Made by a program: the position numbers and the translations under genes
Shown here: positions 1-10,949 of the stretch, in pieces
Layout of the letters: each line of letters begins with the position of its first letter
Position numbering within the stretch: position 1 is the first letter of the stretch
From: Ampullaceana balthica
Taxonomy: Eukaryota > Mollusca > Gastropoda > Lymnaeidae
Assembly (NCBI GenBank): GCA_944989445.1
Contig: CALYLW010000054.1
Span: 2,046,654-2,110,653 of the forward strand
DNA: 64,000 bases
Direction of reading: 5' to 3'
The notes under the pieces: model-generated
Databases searched by the model: none
What the model saw: the letters and a program-made list of their open reading frames with translations, nothing else
What the model was told of the DNA's origin: nothing

Positions 1-240
1 ACTAAAAAGTTTGAGAAGCGCTGCTCTAAAACACTCAATATATTAACCAACCACAGTCCAGTCAAATAACCTGGTACCAATACCTTTAATAAACATATCG
101 TACTTACAAATCTTGATTTAAAATATTTTTTTTTGATGTTGTTGTTGACATTTTCATTATTTGTTGATTCTCCGATGAAAACCCCGGCCATAGCCCGCCC
201 GTAAAGACTCCAGTTCAACTCTTAAATTAACAAACAATCT
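1..240. other. Anonymous AT-rich sequence
   Basis: I see no gene, RNA or mobile element signature here. It is simple AT-rich sequence leading into the first minisatellite. Confidence 0.5.
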
Positions 241-613
241 GTATCCACCTTTCATCTGTATATCCACCTTTCATCTGTATATCCACCTTTCATCTGTATA
301 TCCACCTTTCATCTGCATATCCACCTTTCATCTGCATATCCACCTTTCATCTGCATATCCACCTTTCATCTGCATATCCACCTTTCATCTGCATATCCAC
401 CTTTCATCTGCATATCCACCTTTCATCTGCATATCCACCTTTCATCTGCATATCCACCTTTCATCTGCATATCCACCTTTCATCTTTATATCCACCTTTC
501 ATCTGTATATCCACCTTTCATCTGTATATCCACCTTTCATCTGTATATCCACCTTTCATCTGTATATCCACCTTTCATCTGTATATCCACCTTTCATCTG
601 TATATCCACCTTT
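241..613. repeat. 19-bp minisatellite, about 19 copies
   Basis: The unit is TATCCACCTTTCATCTGTA. The copies form blocks: the first few carry CTGTA, about ten central copies carry CTGCA, one switch copy carries CTTTA, and the last six or so return to CTGTA. Such blocks are expected when a local segment is homogenised or amplified inside an older array. A run of homopolymer-poor single-copy sequence follows. Confidence 0.95.
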
Positions 614-705
614 CTTTTCCAAGCCACATCAATAGTAAAACATCATTTCATTATTGGCGGTAACTTCCCACACAGTAATCCCCAAGACATTGTGAGGCAA
701 GCAGC

Positions 706-812
706 CACACAAAAGTGAGGTTAACATTAACAACCACACAAAGAGATGTATACAAACAAACACTGATGTATACAAACACACAAAGTGAGGTATACAGACA
801 CACAAAGATAAT
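706..812. repeat. Degenerate CA-rich repeat
   Basis: A loosely repeated motif made of ACACAAAG and GATGTATACAAAC occurs about four to five times with poor conservation. It looks like an old or short-lived expansion and has no coding sense. Confidence 0.6.
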
Positions 813-892
813 AAAAGGAAGGGTAGAATTTGGTTGACGAACGTTCTGTTTTAATGTCACGTTAAATAAAAGCATCAGACGGAATGAACCAG

Positions 893-965
893 GCGCCATC
901 TTGGGGGGCGGTAGCTCACACTCTCCACGCGCCATCTTGGGGGGGCGGTAGCTCACACTCTCCAC
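893..965. repeat. 36-37-bp direct duplication carrying GCGCCATCTTGG
   Basis: Two adjacent copies differ by one G in a G run. Each begins GCGCCATCTTGG and ends CTCACACTCTCCAC. The complement of the first part, CCAAGATGGCGC, matches the general form of the YY1 binding motif known from animals, but no gene start is recognisable nearby, so regulatory function is only a possibility. Confidence 0.85.
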
Positions 966-2205
966 CCCACAACAAAACAAAAGAGCCAAGTATCGATCTC
1001 ACATTGTAGAGTGAAGCCAAAGTATCGCCCGGAACAACACATGTCGTCTGCAATGGACGAGGGGATTATGGGGGAGACAGACTTGCTGACAGCGCCACCT
1101 TGATTGATGGCTTCGCAACTGACAGCCTCTCTACAAAATCATTCATTTCCCCCTCCCCACTCACACCCACAGACCCCCCCCACTCCCCTCCCGCCAAATC
1201 CAGCATCCGGTTATGTTCGCTTGCTTTCTTCTCTCCCCTTCTGACTCTATGTCATTGTTATTGTGGGCCAATCATCATTCTGAGATTAGCACCGACCCCC
1301 CCCCCACACACACACACAACCTGTACTTACGTACCTTCTCATAGTGCAGGGATTCAATACAAGGAACGACTCTGTTATCTGTCTGACCATGAGACTGACC
1401 AAACACAGGGCAATTGCTGCAATGTGACTTGATACAAAAACTGCTCACGAAAGTTCCTGCCCCATCCAGCGTACGACAAAATCAACGGAGCACTTTCACG
1501 TGCAGAGATCAACCCCCACCCCTGTAGCACTTAGCACCACATTCCGACCCAATGCTCCCACCGACAGCACCGCCGCGTGAAGTGGTGACGCCACAGTGGG
1601 TCTAACACGTGCTTTCTCGGGCCCAGGGATCCTCTCTACAAGGATATTCATTTAATTAAATGGTCTCTGGATGACCTTGAAGTATCTGACTTCTAAGATT
1701 TCAACCATCTTTTCAGAATGACCTAAAATCAAACGTACTTGTTATTGTTATTATTTTCAACTCATAGTTTCTTCACACCTTCCTACTCAAAACCTGCCCT
1801 CGCGACAGAATCATTTTCTCATTACAGTTGGATTTACGCGGCAAAGGGAGAAGAATAGCAGAAGTGCGCATGTCAAACGACAAGAACGGATGTGACGTGG
1901 GTGTCTCGTCGTTGGGAAGGTCAGTTATTTCGGATTGGGCTCCCAAATGGGCAACACGTAGAGGTGGCGTCTGCTCCTACTCCCACACTGCCATATCATT
2001 ACAAAAGTAAAGAAAACGTTTAGAAAACGTCTAAAAAGTATACTCCAATCTTGCATTCCACTAACAACGTCCAGGAATATTTCAAGTTTTTAAGTTCCAG
2101 TAACAAGTTGATACGACAATAACAAATAATGAACTTGATACAATTTTCTTTGCTTACCACATGGGGAAAATTCTAGCCAATCAATGGCGGGCAGTAAACG
2201 TCATT
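966..2205. other. No gene seen; mixed-composition sequence
   Basis: Short open frames on both strands here (up to 110 codons) lack any recognisable motif and are low-complexity in places, for example C-rich runs near 1170 and 1300. I see no splice-like structure, RNA gene or repeat array. Confidence 0.4.
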
Positions 2206-2212
2206 GTTTACC

Positions 2213-2444
2213 CAGAATACACTCCTCACTGGCAGGGCCAGAATACACTCCCACTGGCAGGGTCAGAATACACTCCTCTGGCAGGGCCAGAATACACTCC
2301 TCACTGGCAGGGCCAGAATACACTCCCACTGGCAGGGTCAGAATACACTCCCACTGGCAGGGTCAGAATACACTCCCACTGGCAGGGTCAGAATACACTC
2401 CCACTGGCAGGGCCAGAATGCACTCCCACTGGCAGGGCCAGTAG
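2213..2444. repeat. 25-bp minisatellite, about 9 copies
   Basis: The unit contains CACTGGCAGGGTCAGAATAC. Copies alternate between AGGGTCAG and AGGGCCAG, and two units have a short internal deletion. The period of 25 is not a multiple of 3, but the lack of stops leaves several overlapping open frames on both strands, which are artefacts. Confidence 0.95.
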
Positions 2445-2990
2445 ACGCAATTTCCCCCAGATCCCCCGGTACGGTAAACCCCGCTCTTCGCATTCGGTGA
2501 TTACCTGAAAAACATGAACTCGTCACGAGCGCTGCCGGCCGGAGACGTAAATGCGACGTAAGAAATGACAGCCCCTGACGTGACCGTGGACAGCCGCAAA
2601 CGAGGTCCTCAGGTGTGCGACGTTAAGTCCGGGCCTGACAGCCGGGCGTGATACCGCGAGTTAACACCTTCCACGACTTTGTGCCGTTCCCAGGGCCTCC
2701 TCCCTCGGCAGCCGCCCCCGCCCCGCGATGACGGCACAAATCAAAATAAAGCGCCACAAAGGACACTTTTCCCCCTCCACCGTAAGCTCCTGTAATTGCC
2801 GGAGAAATGTCAAAGTCCTCGTGTGAATGTTGGCCAATGTTCTGTTCTCGAGTGGAAAGTGGGACTGAGATAAAATAGCTCTTATCTCGTTGACATTTCT
2901 GTCTTCTGAGATTCTGTAGTAAAAGTTTTGAAACCAATAGCAGACGAATTCTTGTCACAATCACAAGCCAATAGTAGCCCAGACCTCACA
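2445..2990. other. No gene seen; GC-rich then mixed sequence
   Basis: Around 2530-2760 the sequence is CpG-rich, with GCCGGCCGG and CCGCCCCCGCCCCGCG. I cannot identify a promoter, exon or RNA. A CpG-rich patch of this size could mark an unmethylated region in an animal genome, but that is inference only. Confidence 0.35.
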
Positions 2991-2996
2991 AGTCCA

Positions 2997-3160
2997 TCGT
3001 CATCGTCATCTACAACCGCCCTAACAACGTCATCTACAACCGCCCTAACATCATCATCTACAACCGCCCTAACATCATCATCTACAACCGCCCTAACATC
3101 ATCATCTACAACCGCCCTAACATCATCATCTTTATCTACCCTCGCATCGTCATCTACAAA
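2997..3160. repeat. 24-bp minisatellite, about 5-6 copies
   Basis: The unit contains CATCATCATCTACAACCGCC. The 24-bp period keeps frames open on both strands, reading as Ser/Thr-rich octapeptides on plus and Asp/Val-rich ones on minus. Both readings are consequences of the repeat and neither shows protein-specific constraint. Confidence 0.9.
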
Positions 3161-3247
3161 CATCACTGGTATCAACACTTTGTTTTAATAGATGAACAGA
3201 TAATTGCATATTCACAACTAGGTTGTTGTGGGGCACCCACTTTTTTC

Positions 3248-3483
3248 AAAAGCCCAAGTAACTTACAGGAAACTATTAACGGCTATTTTTACATCGTTCC
3301 CTTTTCCAAAATTAAAATATAAGCTCAAACAATGACGTCATACAATATTTTACGGCGAGAAACACCACACGCTCTGTTAATCTCGAAACCAAAATGATAC
3401 CTTTCTTTTTTTAACTGATATGTACTGTTGTACTATGTCCCTCAGCGTTACGGTATGATACAGAATAAGTGACTTGGGCTTTT
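3248..3483. mobile_element. MITE-like element with about 18-bp terminal inverted repeats
   Basis: The left end reads AAAAGCCCAAGTAACTTA and the right end, read on the minus strand, reads AAAAGCCCAAGTCACTTA. The element is about 236 bp and non-coding. An internal segment (ATTAAAATATAAGCTC followed by AACAATGACGTCATA) recurs near 12.12 kb next to the same end sequence. I could not define a clean target duplication, so the superfamily is unassigned. Confidence 0.7.
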
Positions 3484-3543
3484 ATTATATAGATTTCTTT
3501 TAACCATATTATTCACCCCCACCCCCCATTCAAAACAAGAAAC

Positions 3544-3605
3544 CAGGCACACAGCACCAGGCACACAGCACCAGGCACACAGCACCAAGCACACAGCACC
3601 AGACA
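3544..3605. repeat. 14-bp minisatellite, about 4 copies
   Basis: The unit is AGGCACACAGCACC. The last copies diverge to AAGCACACAGCACC and AGACACGAG. It is short and probably young. Confidence 0.85.
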
Positions 3606-3749
3606 CGAGTCTTTTAATTGTTGCCATACCACGGAGGTCAAGATTTATCGGTTCTAATTATTATTAATCACACAGAGTTAATATTAATGGTCGATGGGGC
3701 GAAGAAAGAGTGCGTTATCTCAAATACGCCTGGCGAGCCCTGTCGACAG

Positions 3750-3965
3750 GAAGGCAGTAGCGCAGGGAGGCAGTAACGGAGGGATGCAGTGGCGTAGGGA
3801 GGCAGTGGTGCAGGGATGCAGTGGCGTAGGGAGGCAGTGGCGTAGGGAGGCAGTGGTGCAGGGATGCAGTGGCGTAGGGAGGCAGTGGTGCAGGGATGCA
3901 GTGGCGTAGGGAGGCAGTGGCGTAGGGACGCAGAGGTGTATGGAGGCAGAGGCGTAGGAAGGCAA
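3750..3965. repeat. 16-bp minisatellite with a 48-bp higher-order period
   Basis: The basic unit is GGGAGGCAGTGGCGTA, with variants GGGATGCAGTGGCGTA and GGGAGGCAGTGGTGCA. These alternate in a fixed order so that a 48-bp (three-unit) block recurs. Because 48 is divisible by 3, both strands stay open in several frames; the resulting ORFs (up to about 190 codons on minus) are not genes. Confidence 0.9.
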
Positions 3966-4509
3966 TCGTGAAGGGGTCCATCCTTAATAAGTAGGTTCGG
4001 CACTTTCTGTCAACCCCCAGGGGTGTTGTTTGAGTGGAGGGTCGGAATATGGCCCTCCATGGGCAGCAGTAACCTAACTGCAACTCCCCCCCACACCGGG
4101 CGCTGGAACAGGCAGCAGACGGGGGGGGGGCAGGAGGTGCAGGGCGTTGTGCAGAAAATGCAAGGGGAGGCAGGAAACATGATTGGTGTATAGGTAGGTA
4201 AACAATAAAGGACGAATGTTTGTGTGTATGTGGGAGGTTGTGGAGTGGTGGGGGGGGGGTCATGGTACGAGAAGAATAAAGGAAATACACCGGTCAAGGA
4301 TGTAGGATCAAATAGTTATGATAGGATTGGAGGTAAAAGTATTAGGAAATGAGTTATGAGGAAAAAACATGGTGTATATCCAGTGTATGTACCTGTAGTA
4401 TTTAAGGTGTATAAGTGGTGTGTACAAGTACAAGTGTACATGTTACATACCTGATGTTTACATGGGTTATATAAGTGGTGTGTACAAACGGAATGGTATT
4501 GTAGAAGGC
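3966..4509. other. No gene seen; G-rich runs and GT-rich sequence
   Basis: G runs occur at 4120-4130 and 4250-4258. Around 4400-4490 a loosely duplicated TATAAGTGGTGTGTACAA motif occurs twice. I see no coding or RNA feature. Confidence 0.4.
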
Positions 4510-4590
4510 CTCAAGGTGGGATAACCCACTGGTATAATCACTGTCTCGGGCTCAAGGTGGGATAACCCACTGGTATAATCACTGTCTTAG
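4510..4590. repeat. 41-bp two-copy tandem duplication
   Basis: Two nearly identical adjacent copies start CTCAAGGTGGGATAACCCAC. A unit this long with only two copies looks like the first step of minisatellite formation, and it sits just upstream of the 29-bp array. Confidence 0.9.
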
Positions 4591-4719
4591 GCAATGTTAA
4601 TGGGAGATAACCGTAGGTCACATCCGTGTCCCCGGCCGACCTGGGCAGTGGACAAATGAAGAGGGGGGGGGTTGGGTGAGGTGCAGCGGGGGTGCAGTAA
4701 TTAGTCCACAAAAATATTA

Positions 4720-5462
4720 GTGGTTGTGGCATGTTAAACATGTAAGGAGTGGGTGTGGCATGTCAGACATGCAAGGAGTGGGTGTGACATGTCAAACATA
4801 TAAGGAGTGGGTGTGGTATGTCAGACATGTAAGGAGTGGGTGTGGCATGTCAAACATGTAAGGAGTGGGTGTGGCATGTCAAACATGTAAGGAGTGGGTG
4901 TGGCATGTCAAACATATAAGGAGTGGGTGTGGCATGTCAAACATATAAGGAGTGGGTGTGGCATGACAGACATGTAAGTAGTGGGTGTGGCATGTCAAAC
5001 ATATAAGGAGTGGTTGTGGCATGTCAGACATGTAAGTAGTGGGTGTGGCATGTCAGACATGTAAGTAGTGGGTGTGGCATGTCAGACATGTAAGTAGTGG
5101 GTGTGGCATGTCAAACATGTAAGGAGTGTGTGTGGCATGTCAAACATGTAAGGAGTGGGTGTGGCATGTCAAACATATAAGGAGTGGGTGTGGCATGACA
5201 GACATGTAAGTAGTTGGTGTGGCATGTCAAACATATAAGGAGTGGTTGTGGCATGTCAGACATGTAAGTAGTGGGTGTGGCATGTCAGACATGTAAGTAG
5301 ATGGTGTGGCATGTCAGACATGTAAGTAGTGGGTGTGGCATGTCAGACATGTAAGTAGTGGGTGTGGCATGTCAGACATGTAAGTAGATGGTGTGGCATG
5401 TCAGACATGTAAGTAGTGGGTGTGGCTTGTCAGACATGTAAGTAGTGGGTGTGGCATGTCTG
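4720..5462. repeat. 29-bp minisatellite, about 25 copies
   Basis: The unit contains GGAGTGGGTGTGGCATGTCA followed by AACATGTAA. Two main variants, TCAAACATATAAGGAG and TCAGACATGTAAGTAG, occur in runs, and a multi-unit segment containing both (around 4960-5040) recurs around 5190-5290. This indicates duplication of blocks of several units. Confidence 0.95.
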
Positions 5463-5575
5463 ATGGGAGGGCGTCAAAATTACAGCTTGTGTGTGACGAG
5501 GGTGGTCGGTGGTGAGCTAAAAGGGGGCGGGGGCGTCACAGGTAGAGTTTGGGGTGAGGGAGGAGCTTGTTGAGC

Positions 5576-5833
5576 CTGTTGGAAGGGCGTGCAGCTACTG
5601 TTTGGAAGGGCGTGCAGCTACTGTTTGTAAGGGCGTGCAGCTACTTTTTGGAAGGGCGTGCAGCTACTGTTTGGAAGGGCGTGTAGCTACTGTTTGGAAG
5701 GGCGTGCAGCTACTGTTTGTAAGGGCGTGCAGCTACTGTTTGTAAGGGCGTGCAGCTACTGTTTGGAAGGGCGTGCAGCTACTGTTTGGAAGGGCGTGCA
5801 GCTACTGTTTGGAAGGGAGTGCAGCTACTGTTT
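5576..5833. repeat. 23-bp minisatellite, about 11 copies
   Basis: The unit contains GGAAGGGCGTGCAGCTACTG. GGAAGGG alternates with GTAAGGG. It lies about 130 bp from the next array, so three unrelated arrays follow each other between 4.7 and 6.7 kb. Confidence 0.95.
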
Positions 5834-5965
5834 GGGGAGACGGATGGACGCGTAGGACGAATGAGCGATTTAAGAGCCTAGCGGTTGTCAGCGTAAAATA
5901 CTCACTGGTGTCAATGACCAGCCTGGTCAGGTCCGTGGAGGTGGCGGCACACAGACGTAACATAC

Positions 5966-6717
5966 GTTGGAGGTGCATGTTGTAAAGAGTGCAGTGTATG
6001 TTGTTAAGAGTGCAGTGTATGTTGTAAAGAGTGCAGTGTATGTTGTTAAGAGTGCAGTGTATGTTGTAAAGAGTGCAGTGTATGTTGTTAAGAGTGCAGT
6101 GCATGTTGTAAAGAGTGCAGTGTATGTTGTTAAGAGTGCATTGTATGTTGTTAAGAGTGCAGTGTATGTTGTTAAGAGTGCAGTGTATGTTGTTAAGAGT
6201 GACGTGTATGTTGTAAAGAGTGCAGTGTATGTTGTTAAGAGTGCAGTGTATGTTGTTAAGAGTGCAGTGTATGTTGTAAAGAGTGCAGTGTATGTTGTTA
6301 AGAGTGCAGTGTAAGTTGTAAAGAGTGCAGTGTATGTTGTTAAGAGTGCAGTGTATGTTGTAAAGAGTGCAGTGTATGTTGTTAAGAGTGCAGTGTATGT
6401 TGTAAAGAGTGCAGTGTATGTTGTAAAGAGTGCAGTGTATGTTGTTAAGAGTGCATTGTATGTTGTAAAGAGTGCAGTGCATGTTGTAAAGAGTGCAGTG
6501 TATGTTGTTAAGAGTGCAGTGCATGTTGTAAAGAGTGCAGTGCATGTTGTAAAGAGTGCAGTGCATGTTGTAAAGAGTGCAGTGTATGTTGTTAAGAGTG
6601 CAGTGTATGTTGTTAAGAGTGCAGTGTATGTTGTAAAGAGTGCAGTGTATGTTGTTAAGAGTGCAGTGCAAGTTGTAAAGAGTGCAGTGTATGTTGTAAA
6701 GAGTGGAGTGTATGAAG
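5966..6717. repeat. 21-bp minisatellite, about 35 copies
   Basis: The unit combines AGAGTGCAGTGTATGTTGT with TA or AA. TTGTTAAG and TTGTAAAG often alternate, giving a partial 42-bp dimer pattern. The 21-bp period leaves nearly every frame open on both strands, including minus-strand frames of 270 and 319 codons that read as heptapeptide repeats; these overlap one another and are artefacts. Confidence 0.95.
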
Positions 6718-7007
6718 AATCCCGTAAGGTTAAGGACACCCATTCCAGGAAATATGTTCACGAGCTTTTACCTACTCCCCCCGGCCCCCACCACCTAAGC
6801 CCCCGTGACTGACCGGCAAGTATGACGTCACCGATAAGTCCTCTGACCCCCCGGTGAAACACCAAACGGGGTCAGTTCATGTTGCTGGGGTACAAATAAT
6901 CTTTGTTAGGGAAGTCTTAGAAATACGTATTTTTTTGGCTAGTGGACGGAGAATAGAGTGGCTTGTTGTTTTGGTGAAAGAATGTTATTTCTGGAACCAG
7001 CTCAACC
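6718..7007. other. No gene seen
   Basis: Single-copy sequence containing one TGACGTCA palindrome at 6823-6830. No other feature is visible. Confidence 0.4.
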
Positions 7008-7287
7008 GACGGATGGGTGGATGGGCGAGTGGAAGAGTATCCGCAAATGATTGGTGGATGGGCGAGTGGAAGAGTATCCGCAAATGATGGGTGGAGGGGC
7101 GAGTGGAAGAGTATCCGCAAATGAAGGGGTGGAGGGGCGAGTGGAAGAGTATCCGCAAATGACGGGGTGGAGGGGCGAGTGGAAGAGTATCCGCAAATGA
7201 CGGGGTGGAGGGGCGAGTGGAAGAGTATCCGCAAATGACGGGGTTGAGGGGCGAGTGGAAGAGTATCCGCAAATGATGGGGTGGATG
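7008..7287. repeat. 38-bp minisatellite, about 7 copies
   Basis: The unit contains GTGGAAGAGTATCCGCAAAT and then GACGGGGTGGAGGGGCGA. The early copies are shorter and read GATTGGTGGATGGGCGA. Confidence 0.95.
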
Positions 7288-7543
7288 GATTGCCTTTGTA
7301 TTTTTCGCCCCGTCTTTTGAGTTCCACTGGGGCGGGTTGTGATGGATAGCAGTGACAGGCCGGATGGGCGGGGCCACGCCTGACCTGAGTTACGACTGGT
7401 GATAAGCATGATGGACGACACGGTGTGACAGGAGGAGGGGGAGGTGGGCGCCTCAGGTTTCTATGGTAACCGAGTGACAGGCCATCCGTCTGCCAGGCAG
7501 CAACATAGCATTTGGACGCGTGTACGTGGCACTCCGGCGCTGG

Positions 7544-7842
7544 AGGCAGCGGACACTAGCAGACATACGTCTTGTTGGTCAGACAGAGCTGATGGAAGGC
7601 ACGACATACTATAGGGTAATGACGTCATTGCTGCCCCACATAGGCAGCGGACACTAGCAGACATACGTCTTGTTGGTCAGACAGAGCTGATGGAAGGCAC
7701 GACAGACTATAGGGTCATGACGTCATTGCTGCCCCACATAGGCAGCGGACATTAGCAGACATACGTCTTGGTCAGACAGAGCTGATGGAAGGCACGACAG
7801 ACTAGAGGGTCATGACGTCATTGATGCCCCACATAGGCAGCG
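7544..7842. repeat. 98-bp tandem repeat, three copies
   Basis: Copies start at 7544, 7642 and 7740, each with AGGCAGCGGACA. The third is about 3 bp shorter and a partial fourth begins at 7835. Each copy ends near a TGACGTCA palindrome. The copies are almost identical, so the triplication is recent. The unit is not coding in any frame I can recognise. Confidence 0.95.
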
Positions 7843-7861
7843 GACTAAGAGCAAGACCGTG

Positions 7862-8095
7862 GACCCGTCATCTCCATCATCAAGGTCACTGCACCCATCA
7901 TCAAGGTCACTGCACCCATCATCTAGGGCACTGCACCCATCATCTCCATCATCAAGGGCACTGCACCCATCATCTAGGGCACTGCACACATCATCTTCAT
8001 CGTCAAGGGCACTGCACCAATCATCTCCATCATCAAGGGCACTGCACCCATCATCTCCATCATCAAGGGCACTGCACCCATCACCTCCCTCCATC
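7862..8095. repeat. Mixed 21/30-bp minisatellite with CAT-rich spacer
   Basis: All copies share AGGGCACTGCACCCATCAT. A CTCCATCATCA insert is present in some copies, producing 21- and 30-bp versions. It lies only 20 bp after the 98-bp repeat. The HHQGHCTHH-type and SSSRALHPS-type readings on plus are repeat artefacts. Confidence 0.9.
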
Positions 8096-8853
8096 GTCAA
8101 CGACACTGTGCATTTCACATCCAGCATTTAGTTCACTGTACATTTCTCGTTCATTCTCACGTGCACTGCACATTTCACATCAATTATCATTAGCACTGGA
8201 CCCAGCACCCCTGTTCCGTTATGCACCCATCAGTAGCACTGGAACACTGACCCCATATCTTTATTTGAAATGCTCTGAAACCCCCATCAAGTTACTACGT
8301 ACCCCCACCCCACCCACACTTCAGGATTCGCCGCTGCGCAACTGAAAACCCCAAACAACTTGATAAAATTGCTCACACTTCATTACAAATACAAAATTTG
8401 ATACAATCTATAGCAGATCGGCGGGGCCACCAGATCGCCAACCAAATCAAAACTAACCTACTAATCAATAGTGGGAGATGCTGAAAATAAACATGTGGGC
8501 GGGAGATGGTGGTTGGGTGGTTGGGGGAGTAGCTCCCCCACCATGAGGAAGGGGGAGAGGGGCTGGAACAGGTTGGGGGGGGGGAATCCAGACAAGAGTG
8601 ACGGGTGACTTATGACAAGGTTTCTGCGGAAAATACTGGGATTTTCGTTTGACGGGGAAATTATCATAAATCTTTTGTCGTCTGGCAGGCAAGGGCCGTA
8701 AATACTTGGCCGTACGTCGAGTTATCGCCCCTTTATCCTGCAGGAGGGTGCCACGACCCCTAATGAGGGAATCAGATACAGAGCCGGATAGGGGACGGAC
8801 GTGACGTTTGGCCGCGGGGATAACGAGACGAGAGATGAGGGGGGCTTTCATAC
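8096..8853. other. No gene seen
   Basis: Mixed sequence with a G-rich tract at 8570-8584. Open frames on the minus strand (up to 146 codons) have no recognisable domain. Confidence 0.35.
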
Positions 8854-9042
8854 CTACTCCACCGTGATCTGGGAGACTTTTCTCATATCGTCGCATGCTT
8901 GCCAAACCTCCTCTTCCGTCTTTTTATAGACCTCTATACTTTTTTTTTGTTTCTTCAAATCCGTTTCCAAGTTTTCAAATCGACCAAGTGCCGCAGTGAC
9001 GGATGTGTATTTTGTTTGAAACGAACTTGATAGGACTTTCAC
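8854..9042 (-). CDS. Possible coding exon with coiled-coil-like sequence, unidentified
   Basis: This 62-codon minus-strand frame is the only non-repetitive frame in the window whose composition looks like a real protein segment. It is rich in Lys, Glu and Gln and contains GRFENLETDLKKQKKS followed by EEEVWQACDDMRKV, with hydrophobic residues spaced as in an amphipathic helix. The ATG at its start is not supported by context, and the frame runs to a stop beside a GT-containing stretch (TAGGTATGA), so it could be an exon of a split gene or a fossil. I recognise no family. An overlapping minus frame at 8975-9305 covers its upstream side without a motif. Confidence 0.25.
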   Translation of the reverse strand: MKVLSSSFQTKYTSVTAALGRFENLETDLKKQKKSIEVYKKTEEEVWQACDDMRKVSQITVE

Positions 9043-9600
9043 TTATTCTTTCTCTGAATTTTTGAGCGGCACACGTCATGCCCTGAGCTTTGGAGTTCAT
9101 TGTAAATAGTAGGGCATATGACAGGCACTGATCTGGGGATGGCACTAGTGTAGACCAGAAACCGGAAAGTTCGCCACAATCTGTGCCAACATTGTGCTGC
9201 TTCCTGCACCCGTACTTCCGCTTCACATTCGGCCCCGAGCCCAAGAGACTTAGAATTTGTTCTTAGTTTTCGGCTCCAAACACTATACATCGGGTTGACC
9301 GACAATCAATGGGGAGAGAGAAAATTGAAGTTTGGGGGGGCGGGGTGGTGGAGAATCTACATCTGTGGCCAAACAATTAAACAAAATGTTTACGATAAAA
9401 CATGGCATAATTGTGATTACTGGCCCTAATGTAAATACTAAGGACTAAGGCGCAATCACCTAAAATGAAATGGGGGCTGAAATCACGGTCAGTGTCTGAA
9501 GATAACATCTATTCAGTTTCCGTAAAACAAATTATTTTGTCATGACTTTAGGTAGAAAAATTGAAGTTTGACCCCCGTTAATTAAGTTGTGCTGCCGAGA
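9043..9600. other. No gene seen
   Basis: AT-rich single-copy sequence with a G run near 9340. Any upstream exon of the neighbouring coiled-coil-like frame should lie here, but I could not identify one. Confidence 0.35.
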
Positions 9601-10532
9601 GATCTTCCAGTGAGTTTTATAAACAGATCATCCAGTGAGATTTATAAACAGATCACCCAGTGAGCTTTATAAAGAGATCGCCCAGTGAGTTTTATGAAGA
9701 GATCGCCCAGTGAGTTTTATAAAGAGATCATCCAGTGTTATAAAGAGATCATCCAGTGTTATAAAGAGATCATCCAGTGTTATAAAGAGATCACCCAGTG
9801 AGTTTTATAAAGAGATCGCCCAGTGAGTTTTATAAAGAGATCATCCAGTGTTATAAAGAGATCATCCAGTGTTATAAAGAGATCATCCAGTGTTATAAAG
9901 AGATCACCCAGTGAGTTTTATAAAGAGATCACCCAGTGAGTTTTATAAAGAGATCACCCAGTGAGTTTAATAAAGAGATCGCCCAGTGAGTTTAATAAAG
10001 AGATCACCCAGTGAGTTTTATAAAGAGATCATCCAGTGTTATAAAGAGATCATCCAGTGTTATAAAGAGATCACCCAGTGAGTTTTATAAAGAGATCATC
10101 CAGTGTTATAAAGAGATCATCCAGTGTTATAAAGAGATCACCCAGTGAGTTTTATAAAGAGATCATCCAGTGTTATAAAGAGATCATCCAGTGTTATAAA
10201 GAGATCACCCAGTGAGTTTTATAAAGAGATCGCCCAGTGAGTTTTATAAAGAGATCGCCCAGCGAGTTTTATAAAGAGATCACCCAGTGTTATAAAGAGA
10301 TCACCCAGTGAGTTTTATAAAGAGATCGCCCAGTGAGTTTAATAAAGAGATCACCCAGTGAGTTTTATAAAGAGATCGCCCAGTGAGTTTTATAAAGAGA
10401 TCGCCCAGCGAGTTTTATAAAGAGATCACCCAGTGTTATAAAGAGATCACCCAGTGAGTTTTATAAAGAGATCGCCCAGTGAGTTTTATAAAGAGATCGC
10501 CCAGCGAGTTTTATAAAGAGATCACCCAGTGA
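9601..10532. repeat. Array of two interspersed unit lengths (25 and 21 bp)
   Basis: The long unit reads ATAAAGAGATC then RCCCAGTGAGTTTT. The short unit reads ATAAAGAGATCATCCAGTGT plus T and lacks AGTT. The short units nearly always carry ATCATCC and come in runs of two or three between long units. A marker variant, CCCAGCGAG, occurs near 10261, 10406 and 10502 inside similar contexts, showing block duplication. There are about 40 units. Confidence 0.95.
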
Positions 10533-10945
10533 GTTCTCCCACTCCGCCAAGAGGAACACTCCATCAAGGTAAAGATCCACACACCTGCACAAACTCTAAG
10601 CCCCTACTTAACACTACCCCCGACCTGGCAGGGATCTACATTAGTCAAGGTGGGGTGGGGGGTTGCATCTTTCCTCAGGGCTGCGGCAGGTACAAGGCGC
10701 CATTTATCACCCCCCCCCCGGTGTTGTATGTCAGGCCAGACGACGCTGCTGCCATCATGACGAGATGTGACACTGACGTAACAGCAACCCTGTCACGGAT
10801 AGCGGGGGTTCTCATACATTTTTGAAGTTATAACATTAAAAAAAAACTCTATACAAAAAAGCATGAAGCACTCTTAAACTAAATATCAGTACTATAACTA
10901 TAAGCTGCCAAATGCTGATTCTCAAAATGTATGCCACAACATGAC
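10533..10945. other. No gene seen
   Basis: A 98-codon plus frame begins within the end of the previous array and has no recognisable domain. A C run lies at 10711-10720. Confidence 0.35.
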
Positions 10946-10949
10946 TCAG

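Noticed and set aside
241..613. CRISPR array
   Set aside because: The many arrays here are head-to-tail repeats without unique spacers, and the sequence is animal-like with SINEs and DNA transposon relics.
5802..6812. Minus-strand frames of 319 and 270 codons with heptapeptide repeats
   Set aside because: They are translations of the 21-bp minisatellite in two frames, and plus frames are open too.
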